Source: Planctomycetia bacterium
GTDB taxonomy: Bacteria > Planctomycetota > Brocadiia > Brocadiales > Brocadiaceae
NCBI GenBank assembly: GCA_015075005.1
Contig: JABTVC010000001.1
Location: 1,569,128 to 1,633,127 of the forward strand
Reading direction: 5' to 3'
DNA: 64,000 nt
This document shows positions 55,427 through 63,725 of this stretch, piece after piece. The stretch's first letter is position 1, and every line of letters starts with the position of its first letter. The translations under genes were made by a program, and so were the position numbers. The notes beneath the pieces are model-generated. The model saw nothing but the letters and a program-made list of their open reading frames with translations. It was not told the DNA's origin and did not search any database.

Positions 55427-55774
55427 ATGGATCAGAATAAGAAACATGCTCATATCACAACACTTGGATCTCAACCTGCACGATTAATTGATTTGGTAAA
55501 TTACCAGGATTGCTCAGTGGTGAGCCGGGAGATCATGAATAAAAAGACAGGAACTATAACGGTGTTTGCCTTTGATGAAGGGCAAGGGCTGAGTGAACAT
55601 ACAGCGCCATTCGATGCCTTAGTTTATCTTCTTGAGGGTGAAGTGGAAATTGTTATATCGGGAAGTCCCCTTCGCCTGAAAGAGGGAGAAGTTGTTATCA
55701 TGCCAGCCAACCAACCACATGCGCTGAAAGCAATAAATAAATTCAAGATGATGTTGACGATGATAAGGTCTTAA
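55427..55774 (+). CDS. Cupin-domain protein
   Basis: The intact 115-aa single-domain cupin has motif 1 in EHTAPFDALVYLLEGEVEIV and motif 2 in GEVVIMPANQPHALKAINKF. The His/Glu pattern is that of metal-binding cupins (His in SEHTAP, His in NQPHAL). This group (YP_-type small cupins near rubredoxin or hemerythrin genes) has no fixed function. Lies 110 bp after rubredoxin, possibly co-transcribed. Confidence 0.85.
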   Translation: MDQNKKHAHITTLGSQPARLIDLVNYQDCSVVSREIMNKKTGTITVFAFDEGQGLSEHTAPFDALVYLLEGEVEIVISGSPLRLKEGEVVIMPANQPHALKAINKFKMMLTMIRS

Positions 55775-55874
55775 TTTCGCTACCCAGTGATATTGTGTAA
55801 CAGGTATGGAAGATTAAGGCTGATAATAGGCCGAATCTGCCAGAATCGTTTTGATTTATCTGAAAGTATCAATC

Positions 55875-56632
55875 ATGGAAGCCAAAAAGAATATCGTTGT
55901 CATAGAGGCGGGCTACGGAGGAATTACGTCTGCATTGCGATTAGCAAGGTTGTTCCGTAAACACCCTGAATATCAGATACATCTGATAGATAGAAATCCT
56001 TATCACACGCTCAAGACACAATTACACGAGGCAGCCGTCCGAAAAAGAGAGGTATCTATTTCTATCGATCGCATTATAAAAAAAAGAAACATTATCTTTC
56101 ACCTTGGAGAAGTAACCAGGATTGATACGAAAGAACATATCGTTCACATAGAATTCGGGTCTTTAGCTTTTCATTACTTAGTGATTGCACTTGGAAGTCA
56201 GGTAATTTTTATAATATCCCTGCAAGAGAAAGTGGGATGAATACAGGACAATTAGGACGTATTATCGTCGATGAGTTTCTTAGAGCGGAGAATCATCCTT
56301 TTATTTACGCCATTGGTGACAATGCCCTTGCAATAAATCCCTCCACAAAAGAACCTGTTCCCGCTGCGGCCCAGTTTGCATTACAGCAAGGACGATTGGT
56401 AGCATACAATGTCTACGCGGATATTTTTAGGGGTATGAGAAAACCGTATCATCCAAAAGTTCTAGGTGAATTCGTCAGCCTGGGAAGGCATTTTGCCGTT
56501 GGATGGTTAGCGCTCCCCTTCCTGAAGAAAATTACCTTTGTTGGTTTTTTGGGAAGTCTTCTTAAAACAGCCGTTCAGGAAAAACACATATTCCTCCTGA
56601 GAAAAGAAAGTGGAAAGTGGATAACGTCATAA
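55875..56632 (+). pseudogene. Type II NADH dehydrogenase-like flavoprotein with internal deletion
   Basis: The N-terminus is an FAD Rossmann start (NIVVIEAGYGGITSALRLAR, with Glu replacing the first Gly), NPYHTLKTQLHEAA and FHYLVIALGSQ. Just after this a frameshift at about 56200 leads to FYNIPARESG fused directly to MNTGQLGRIIVDEFLRAENH, which belongs near the end. The second FAD segment HPFIYAIGDNALA, PVPAAAQFALQQGRLVAYN and the membrane-binding C-terminus follow. The NADH-binding domain (about 150 or more residues) is missing. The product cannot be a working NDH-2. Confidence 0.82.
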
Positions 56633-56753
56633 TAATTTTCTACGATGCAAAATTACGTGAAAGGTCATCGAAAGTCAGGCGATGATCACGAACAATTGAT
56701 ATCCTGACACAAACGTGTGTGACGGGGTCTCCTGTTGCAGAAAAGGAGTTAGT

Positions 56754-57138
56754 ATGATGTTCAAGAGGGTCGACCATGTGGAAATTGTACCAGGGAATGC
56801 GGAAAGACCATTGACTTCTATGTAGACGTTCTTGGCTTTAGAATTAGGAGTCGTAAGGAAATGAAAATACTGCCCATGAAAGAGATTGTTTATATTGAAC
56901 TTGGCGATACGGTACTTGAAATCATCTCCGTGGACGAGCCCAAAGCGAAATCCAACAACCCCTGGGAGGTAGGATACAGAGGCATTGCCCTTGAGGTGGA
57001 CAATATGGCCACGGCAGTGAATTATCTGAAGGACAAAGGGATAGCTATGGCCCAGGAGCCCATAGACCTGGGCAATTCGTTCCGTGGAGAGATAAGAGAC
57101 CCGGATGGCTTATTATAGAACTCCGGCAGTGGAAGTAG
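56754..57138 (+). pseudogene. VOC/glyoxalase family protein, frameshifted (copy 1)
   Basis: After an SD (AAAAGGAG), MMFKRVDHVEIVPGNAE starts a vicinal-oxygen-chelate domain. After a shift it continues as TIDFYVDVLGFRIRSRKEMK, IVYIELGDTVLEIISVDEP and GYRGIALEVDNMATAVNYLK, with a last shift near 57112 before LIIELRQWK-stop. The metal His in VDHVEI and Glu in YIEL/IIEL are present. Two single-base indels inactivate an otherwise complete 127-aa gene. A shrunken copy lies at 59.8 kb. Confidence 0.78.
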
Positions 57139-57145
57139 CAAACTA

Positions 57146-57209
57146 CGCCCATGAACGACCGGCCGGTTTCAGCGGACAGGATGCCGTTGTTTGGCGGGAG
57201 CGTTGGGCG
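57146..57209. repeat. attC-like imperfect palindrome (copy 1)
   Basis: CGCCCA(TG)AACG on the left pairs with CGTTGGGCG on the right over 64 bp. The right end contains GTTGGGC (57202-57208), matching the integron core GTTRRRY; the left end is an interrupted form of the complementary core. It lies between the VOC and FMN-binding genes. No integrase gene is in the window. Confidence 0.45.
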
Positions 57210-57258
57210 TAAGGAAATGTGGTTGCGATACGATAACAGAAGTAGAAAGAGGTAACAG

Positions 57259-57629
57259 ATGATCCCAGACAAAATGATGCAGGTTCTCAAATGCGAAGGT
57301 GTCGTTGCGGTAGTGACCATGGGTGGCGACGGTCCGCATGTGGTTAACACCTGGAACAACTACATACACATCACCCAAGATGAACATCTGTTAATCCCGG
57401 TTGGCGGCATGGTACGCACTGAGGCAAATCTGGAGACAAACAACAACATTCTTTTAACCCTTGGAAGCCAGGAGGTAGAGGGGAACCATGGCCCCGGTAC
57501 CGGGTTCCTGGTCAAAGGCACGGCAACCTTCGTGAAAACCGGTGAGCGGTTTGACATCGTAAAGAAGCGCTTTCCTTGGGCAAGAGCGGCAATGGAGATA
57601 ACGATCCTCCCGTTACGCAGACATTGTAA
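57259..57629 (+). pseudogene. Pyridoxamine-5'-phosphate-oxidase-like FMN-binding protein, 3' frameshift
   Basis: The product starts MIPDKMMQVLKCEGVVAVVT and has the split-barrel features HVVNTWNNYIHITQDEHLLI, GSQEVEGNHGPGTGFLVKGT and RFDIVKKRFPWARAAMEITI. One base is missing near 57612; restoring it gives an end in VTQTL-stop at 57629, the same end (ATQTL) seen in copy 2 at 60132. As sequenced, the frame overruns by about 17 codons. It is a small flavin reductase-type protein of unknown role. Confidence 0.75.
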
Positions 57630-57650
57630 ACATAAGGAGCAACAAATTAA

Positions 57651-58873
57651 ATGCAGCTCGAAAAGCCTTCCGCAACCGTAGGGCACTCCGCTCGAATGGT
57701 GTTCCCAATTCTGATTGCCATCGGTTTTTCCCATTTGTTGAACGATACGATTCAATCGTTGATTCCGGCCATTTACCCCATCGTCAAGGAATCGTTTCAT
57801 TTGACTTTCGCACAAGTCGGATTGATTACACTCACTTTCAAATGACCGCTTCGTTGTTACAGCCCGTGGTCGGGTTTTACACAGATCGGAATCCGAAACC
57901 CTTCTCACTGGCGATAGGAATGTCATTCACGTTGTTTGGATTGATCTGCCTTGCGTTCGCCTCTAGTTTTCCCTGGTTGCTCTTTTCAGTCGGACTGGTT
58001 GGTTTGGGTTCGTCGATCTTCCATCCAGAATCTTCGCGCATCGCTTACATGGCATCGGGTGGCCGACACGGATTTGCCCAATCACTTTTTCAAGTCGGAG
58101 GAAATGCAGGAAGTTCGATCGGCCCGTTATGCGCCGCATTGATTATTGCAGGACGTGGACAGCGCAACATACTTTGGTTTTCACTCGCGGCAATCGTGGG
58201 AATCGCGGTCCTGTACAAAGTCGGACAATGGTATCAAACTCATCATCACAGGATCGTCGGCGCAACAAAGCACTCGCTTCAAAATGCTTCGTTGAGTTCA
58301 ACGAAAGTCGTGACGTCTCTGTTTATCTTAATCGCTCTGATTTTTTCAAAATATTTTTATTTGACCAGCCTCACGAGCTATTACACGTTTTATCTGATCC
58401 ACACATTTCATGTCTCAGTGGCCAGCGCGCAGGTTCATCTGTTCTTGTTTCTGTTTGCAGTCGCGGCGGGGACATTGATCGGCGGGCCGTTGGGTGATCG
58501 GTTCGGGCGCAAATACGTGATCTGGATTTCCATTCTTGGCGTGGCTCCGTTCACGATTGCCCTGCCTTACGCGAATCTGATGTGGACTTCAGTTCTCACC
58601 GTGCCAATCGGCGTCATTTTGGCGTCGGCGTTTTCTGCTATCCTGGTTTATGCACAGAATTTGCTGCCGGGAAAAGTCGGAATGATTGCGGGACTGTTTT
58701 TCGGTCTGGCCTTCGGCATGGCGGGCATCGGCTCAGCAGTTTTGGGGAAGTTGGCCGATTTAACCAGTATTTTTTACGTCTTTCACGTTTGTTCCTATTT
58801 ACCGTTGATCGGTCTGTTGACCGGCCTTTTGCCTAATATTGAGCTGAACGGTAATATTTCACAGGAAGAATAA
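57651..58873 (+). pseudogene. MFS transporter (fosmidomycin-resistance-like), one frameshift
   Basis: The first part, 64 codons, encodes MVFPILIAIGFSHLLNDTIQ and AIYPIVKESFHLTFAQVGLI. The rest starts MTASLLQPVVGFYTDRNPKP, with FHPESSRIAYMASGGRHGFA (a hallmark of Fsr-type exporters), GGPLGDRFGRKYVIWISILG and twelve membrane helices in total. A single missing base near 57838 causes the break, so LTF-K-stop should read LTFQMTAS. The restored length is 407 aa. The frame is otherwise clean. Confidence 0.85.
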
Positions 58874-59190
58874 TGATGACTATTTTAGCAAAGATTGATG
58901 CACGCAAGGTGTTTGAGTTGTTGGCGGATCCGGAAACACTGCTCGTTTGCGCTTACGAAGGTGACGAAGAATTCCGGCAGCACCACCTGGAGGGTGCGAT
59001 CTCGCTGCACGATTTTTTGTCCCGAAAGGAGGCGTTGCGAAAAGGCCAGCCGATCATCTTTTACTGAGCCTGCCCGCATGACGAAACTGCAAATGGCCAA
59101 GCGAGGAAGTACCAGAACGAAGGCTTCACGAATGTGAATGTCCTCGAAGGTGGAGTACACGTCTGGAAGGAGGCGGGCTGTACGGTTGCG
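58873..59190 (+). pseudogene. Rhodanese-like protein with in-frame TGA at the catalytic cysteine
   Basis: The start overlaps the MFS stop (TAATG). DARKVFELLADPETLLVCAY, HHLEGAISLHDFLSRKEAL and QPIIFY lead to TGA at 59065-59067. In the same frame ACPHDETANGQARKYQNEGF, NVNVLEGGVHVWKEAGC follow. Rhodaneses have their catalytic Cys directly after (V/I)xxYC, exactly where the TGA stands. It could encode selenocysteine or be a Cys-to-stop mutation. A convincing SECIS hairpin was not found, and a second nonsense codon downstream favours mutation. The frame runs on into the NAT segment without a stop of its own. Confidence 0.72.
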
Positions 59191-59605
59191 ATGTCTATGC
59201 CTCCAACCGAAATCGATCTCGACGCTTATTTCGCCCGCATCCGCTACGCCGGGCCGCGAAAGCCGACGCTCGCCTTGCTTCACGCCATCGTTGCTCATCA
59301 CGTCACCGCGATCCCGTTCGAGAACCTCGACGTGCTGCTGAGCCGGCCCATCCTGCTGGAACCCGCTTCGCCCCAATAAAAATTGATCCGCGACCGCCGC
59401 GGTGGATACTGCTTCGAACAAAACGGGCTATTTCTGCTGGTGTTGGCGGCACTCGGCTTTCAGGCCGCGCCGCTCTCCGCCCGCGCGCGGATACAGTGGC
59501 CTCGCGATTTTACGCCTCCGCGCACGCACTTGTTCGCCCGCGTCGAGATCGCCGGTGAGACGTGGCTCGCGGACACTGGCGTGGGCGGACTGTCGCCGAC
59601 CGCGG
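59191..59605 (+). pseudogene. Arylamine N-acetyltransferase, truncated, in-frame TAA
   Basis: Directly in frame with the rhodanese, MSMPPTEIDLDAYFARIRYA starts an NAT (NatA-like). AIPFENLDVLLSRPILLEPA, TAA at 59377-59379, then IRDRRGGYCFEQNGLFLLVL with the catalytic Cys, THLFARVEI with the His and LADTGVGGLSPTAALRF with the Asp follow. The catalytic triad is present but the C-terminal third is missing and replaced by an AhpD fragment. GC content is clearly higher than in the first 50 kb. Confidence 0.78.
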
Positions 59606-59815
59606 CACTCCGATTTCAGCGAACGCGAACGTGCCGCATTGGCATGGACGGAAGCGGTCACGCGCGTCGCCGACACTCACGTTCCCGATGACGTGTACGA
59701 GGTGCTCAGCAAACAGTTCACCGAAAAAGAACGGGTTAATCTCACCTTTGCCATTGTAGCGATCAACGGTTGGAATCGGTTGAACATCGCTTTTCAAACG
59801 GTTCCCGGTTCTTGA
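59606..59815 (+). pseudogene. AhpD/carboxymuconolactone-decarboxylase-like C-terminal fragment
   Basis: A shifted frame reads FSERERAALAWTEAVTRVAD, THVPDDVYEVLSKQFTEKER and NLTFAIVAINGWNRLNIAFQ, ending TVPGS. This matches the C-terminal half of CMD/AhpD-like peroxidase proteins. The N-terminal half with the CxxC is absent. It is joined straight to the NAT fragment. Confidence 0.78.
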
Positions 59816-59828
59816 CACCCCTCAAGAC

Positions 59829-60132
59829 AGAAGGAGGCAGTACGATGTTCAAGAGAAAAGGGATAGCTATAGCCCAGGGCCAACAGACCTTGGCAATTCA
59901 TTCCATGGAGAGACAAGAGACCCGGATGGGCTTATTATAGAATTCCGGCAGTGGAAATAGCAGAATGGTGCCCATAGGCGAACGACCGGCTCCAGCGGAC
60001 AGAATACCGTCGCTGAGCCGGAGCGTCAGGCACAAGAAAACCGGTGAGCGATTTGACATCGTAAAGAAACGGTTTTCTTGGGCAAGGGCGACTATGGAGA
60101 TAACAATCCTCTCTGCCACGCAGACATTGTAA
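59829..60132 (+). repeat. Second, deleted copy of the VOC - attC-like - FMN-binding unit
   Basis: From the SD (GAAGGAGGCAGTACGATGTTC) onward, this copies 56743-57629 with two internal deletions. The VOC start is joined to its last third (AAAGGGATAGCTAT...). The palindrome (59970-60031) follows, and then the final 30 codons of the FMN-binding gene (FDIVKKRFSWARATMEITI, ATQTL-stop). Nucleotide similarity to copy 1 is high but imperfect. Copy 2 keeps the undamaged 3' end that copy 1 has lost. Confidence 0.85.
59970..60031. repeat. attC-like imperfect palindrome (copy 2)
   Basis: CCGGCT-C-CAGC-G-GAC pairs with GTC-GCTG-AGCCGG, leaving two single unpaired bases on one arm only, as in attC sites. 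Outer ACG/CGT pairs and a GTCAGGC right end (degenerate GTTRRRY) frame it. Confidence 0.45.
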
Positions 60133-60326
60133 AAACAGAGTTTGACGTGTGAGATAAAAAGGCACTATCTTTATTACAAATGATGCAAAAATTCTCTTAA
60201 AGGCCTACCGATAAATTATGTCTCAACGAGTGCGGGCTTTAAACAATATCCGTTAAGCCGTTAGCAGACCTCCTTTGTCAGCCCTCGCGGGCAGGAAAAT
60301 TGTCAGTACACATGCCGATGTGAATC

Positions 60327-63300
60327 TTATTCCACTTTTACACCCCGGTTTTTTCTGGATTCCGTGATCTTCATGATCACGATGTAGAACACAGGGGTTA
60401 AAAACAGGCCGAAGAACGTGACCCCGAACATGCCACTGAATACCGAGGTTCCCAGCGCCTGACGCATCTCGGCGCCGGCACCGGTGGCAATCAAGAGGGG
60501 GACTACGCCCAGTATGAAAGCGAACGAGGTCATCAATATCGGGCGGAGCCTGACGCGCGAGGCCTCGATCACGGCCTCCTCGCATCCCTTACCCGTATCC
60601 TGATAGTCCTTGGCGAATTCCACTATTAAAATCGCGTTCTTACACGCGAGTCCCACGAGCACGACGAACCCTATCTGCGTGAGGATGTTGTTGTCCATGT
60701 CCCGGAGCCATATGCCCAATATCGCCGAAAGGAGGCACATGGGCACGATCAGTATGATCGTCAGAGGGAGTGACCAGCTCTCATAGAGGGCGGACAATAC
60801 GAGGAATACTAACAACACACATACCGGAAATATATACAGCGACGTGTTTCCCTGAGTGACCTCTTGATATGCAAGCTCCGTCCATTCGTAGCTCACGCCC
60901 GCGGGGAGTATCCGGTCTGCTAACCTCTCCATCGCTTCAATCGCCTGGCCCGAGCTGAATCCTGGCAGCGTTTCGCCACTCACTTCGATCGCGGGAAAGA
61001 GGTTGTAGCGCACGACACGGTCAGGTCCCGTTTCGTTCTTTATATCGACAAACGAACCAAGAGGGATGGAATCTCCGTTTAGGCTCCGTGTCCTCAGCTT
61101 CGCGATGCCTTCGGCCTCCTGACGGAAGCCTCCTTCCGCCTGCGCCGTGACTCTGTAAACCCGCCCAAAGAGGTTGATGTCGTTCACGTACATCGAGCCC
61201 AGATAAACCTGAAGCGTGTCGAAGATATTCGTCAGCGGGACGTCTAACTTCTTTGCCTTTGTCCTGTCGACCTCGACGTATATTTGCGGGGTCTTCGTGC
61301 TAAACGTGGTGTACACCCCAGTCAGGCCTGCATCCTGATTCGCTGCCTCGATCAAGGCGTAGGCCGCCTTCCCGAGCTCCTTTATGCCCACGCCGGCGCG
61401 GTCTTCGACCATCATCTTGAACCCGCCTGACGTACCCAATCCTCTGACCGGCGGGGGAGAAATAACCAGGAGCCTGGCTTCCTGTATAACGGAGAGCCTC
61501 TTGCTCAGGTCGGCTATTATCTGATCGAGCGCGGGGCCGTTTCTGGCACGTTCGTCGAATGGTGTGAGCGGGGTGAATATGACGCCCGCGTCCGGGCTGT
61601 TCGAGAATGTCGCCCCCGAGAACCCCGCAAGCCCAACAGCATAGGCAATGCCCGGCGTACCAAGGATGATATTCGTCGCGCGGGCGATGACTGCGTCAGT
61701 CCTCTCAAGAGAGGCGCCGTCCGGAAGCGCAACGTCCACGATGAGATACCCCTGGTCTTGAGCGGGTATGAACCCGGTGGGCACCCGAGTGAATCCGATA
61801 TACGTCAGTCCGATGAGTCCGCAATAGACAATTACGGCAATGGTGCTGAAGCGTAAAATCCTGCTGATAGTGCCCTCGTAAAAGTTTGTCGCGCGGTTGA
61901 AGGAGCGGTTGAAAGCACCGAACACCTTCCTGAGAGCCAGATTGAGGTAAGGCCCCGCGAACCATCCGGCGCTGCATCCTGCGGCGAGAAGCCCTATGCG
62001 GATTGCCCAAAGGGCAACCGGTGCCGGGTGGTCGTAAGCTTGTCCGGCAATATTAACGCCCAGGATAGATGCGAGAGTGCCCGTCAGTAACGAGTAGGCG
62101 GTAAAGCCGACAATTACGGCTATGCCCACACGTGGCAGCGGCTCCTGCTTTTCGGCCTCGCTATACGGCTTGATTAGCTGTGCCGCCCTCGCGGGTGCGA
62201 GAGTAAGCGCGTTTATGGCGGACAGGATAGTAGATACCGCGATAGTAAGCGCGAACTGCTTATAGAACTGGCCGCTTATCCCGGGGAGAAACGCAGTGGG
62301 TATAAACACCGAACTAAGTACGAGGGTGATCGCAAGCACGGGGCCGGTAATTTCTGCCATTGCTTTTAAGGTGGCCTCCCTGGGCTCGAGTCCCTTCGAC
62401 ATCCACCGCTTTATGTTCTCAACAACGACGATAGAGTCGTCCACCACGATGCCTATCGCGAGCACGAGGCCGAACAGCGTGAGGTTGTTGAGCGAAAATC
62501 CGAAAGCCGACATGACGGCGAACGTGCCGACGAGCGACACTACTGCATCTATCATGGGCAGCAGCGCAGACTTCCAGTCCTGAAGGAATATTACGACGAC
62601 TATAAAAACGAGAATAAATGCAACGAAGAGAGTGTGGTACACCTCGTTTATAGATTGCTGCACGAATTTCGTCGGGTTGTAGACAATCCTGTATTCGAGA
62701 CCCTTGGGGAAGTCCTTGCTGATCCGGGCCATGGTTTTCTCTACGGCCTCTGCCGTGGCCAGCGCGTTAGACCCCGGGAGCTGGAATATGCCGATCCCCT
62801 GCGCAGACTTACCGTCGACGTAACTGTTGACGCCGTAATCCCTCGCTCCGAGCTCTATTCGCGCCACGTCCTTTAACCGCGTGATACGCCCGTCTTCACC
62901 AGTCCTGATGATTACGTCACCGAACTGCTTTTCCTCGACCAGCCTTCCGAGTATGTTAACGGAGAGCTGAAAGGCGTTGCCCTGGGGCATGGGAGGCTGC
63001 CCAATGACGCCGGCCGCGACCTCGACGTTCTGCTCGCGAAGCGACTGCACTGCGTCATTTACGGTCATGCCCATCGAGTAGAGCTTTTCGGGATTGAGCC
63101 ATACCCTCATGCTGTATTCCCGCGCCCCGAACAAGGTCACGTTGCCGACACCCTCTATGCGGGTAAGGACGTCGTAAACCCTGATCGACGCGTAGTTGCT
63201 TATGTAGAGCTGATCGTAGGTATTATCAGGCGAGAGGAGGTGAACGACCAGCAACATGTCTGGAGAGCTTTTTCTCACCGTGATGCCTATCCGCCTAACC

Positions 63301-63662
63301 TCCTCAGGCAGCCTGGGCTCGGCCACGGCGATCCTGTTCTCAACCAGCACCTGAGCCTTATCTATATCGGTCCCGATCGCGAACGTTATCGTGAGCTGCA
63401 TCATGCCGTCGCTCGTCGACTGTGAGGACATATAGAGCATGTCCTCGACACCGTTTATTTCCTGCTCGAGCGGCGTTGCGACGGTGTCAGCTATAACCTC
63501 AGTGTTTGCGCCGGGGAAGCTCGTGCGAACGACTATGGTCGGCGGAGTGACCTTGGGGTACTGGCTTACGGGCAGCGTAAAATACGCTATCAAACCTGCG
63601 ATTACTATCAGGATCGAGATCACTGTGGCGAATATCGGCCTGTCTACGAAAAACCGGGACAC
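60327..63662 (-). CDS. RND efflux transporter, hydrophobe/amphiphile (HAE1) family
   Basis: The 1111-aa inner-membrane pump exports drugs or solvents with an adaptor and an outer-membrane channel. The N-terminus MSRFFVDRPIFATVISILIV is typical, as is the TM4 proton-relay segment GIVVDDSIVVVENIKRWMSK. TSFPGANTEVIADTVATPLE, the TM8-TM12 repeat and FSGMFGVTFFGLFLTPVFYI near the C-terminus are present. It is longer than AcrB (about 1040) because of an insertion with two extra hydrophobic stretches near residues 500-570. The frame is intact, in contrast to the adjacent decayed zone. GC content is much higher than in the first 48 kb, so recent acquisition is likely. Confidence 0.95.
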   Translation of the reverse strand: MSRFFVDRPIFATVISILIVIAGLIAYFTLPVSQYPKVTPPTIVVRTSFPGANTEVIADTVATPLEQEINGVEDMLYMSSQSTSDGMMQLTITFAIGTDIDKAQVLVENRIAVAEPRLPEEVRRIGITVRKSSPDMLLVVHLLSPDNTYDQLYISNYASIRVYDVLTRIEGVGNVTLFGAREYSMRVWLNPEKLYSMGMTVNDAVQSLREQNVEVAAGVIGQPPMPQGNAFQLSVNILGRLVEEKQFGDVIIRTGEDGRITRLKDVARIELGARDYGVNSYVDGKSAQGIGIFQLPGSNALATAEAVEKTMARISKDFPKGLEYRIVYNPTKFVQQSINEVYHTLFVAFILVFIVVVIFLQDWKSALLPMIDAVVSLVGTFAVMSAFGFSLNNLTLFGLVLAIGIVVDDSIVVVENIKRWMSKGLEPREATLKAMAEITGPVLAITLVLSSVFIPTAFLPGISGQFYKQFALTIAVSTILSAINALTLAPARAAQLIKPYSEAEKQEPLPRVGIAVIVGFTAYSLLTGTLASILGVNIAGQAYDHPAPVALWAIRIGLLAAGCSAGWFAGPYLNLALRKVFGAFNRSFNRATNFYEGTISRILRFSTIAVIVYCGLIGLTYIGFTRVPTGFIPAQDQGYLIVDVALPDGASLERTDAVIARATNIILGTPGIAYAVGLAGFSGATFSNSPDAGVIFTPLTPFDERARNGPALDQIIADLSKRLSVIQEARLLVISPPPVRGLGTSGGFKMMVEDRAGVGIKELGKAAYALIEAANQDAGLTGVYTTFSTKTPQIYVEVDRTKAKKLDVPLTNIFDTLQVYLGSMYVNDINLFGRVYRVTAQAEGGFRQEAEGIAKLRTRSLNGDSIPLGSFVDIKNETGPDRVVRYNLFPAIEVSGETLPGFSSGQAIEAMERLADRILPAGVSYEWTELAYQEVTQGNTSLYIFPVCVLLVFLVLSALYESWSLPLTIILIVPMCLLSAILGIWLRDMDNNILTQIGFVVLVGLACKNAILIVEFAKDYQDTGKGCEEAVIEASRVRLRPILMTSFAFILGVVPLLIATGAGAEMRQALGTSVFSGMFGVTFFGLFLTPVFYIVIMKITESRKNRGVKVE

Positions 63663-63725
63663 TATCTATCACCCTCCAATATTGCTATCGGCCTCTTGTG
63701 TAAAATCGCCCCCCCCTTTCCAGAG

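Noticed and set aside
59065..59130. SECIS element after the rhodanese TGA
   Set aside because: Only short, weak pairings (3-4 bp) could be drawn; not enough to call a SECIS by eye.
58890..59421. 178-codon minus-strand ORF over the rhodanese-NAT segment
   Set aside because: The plus strand shows clear rhodanese and NAT motifs; the minus ORF is a by-product of high GC.
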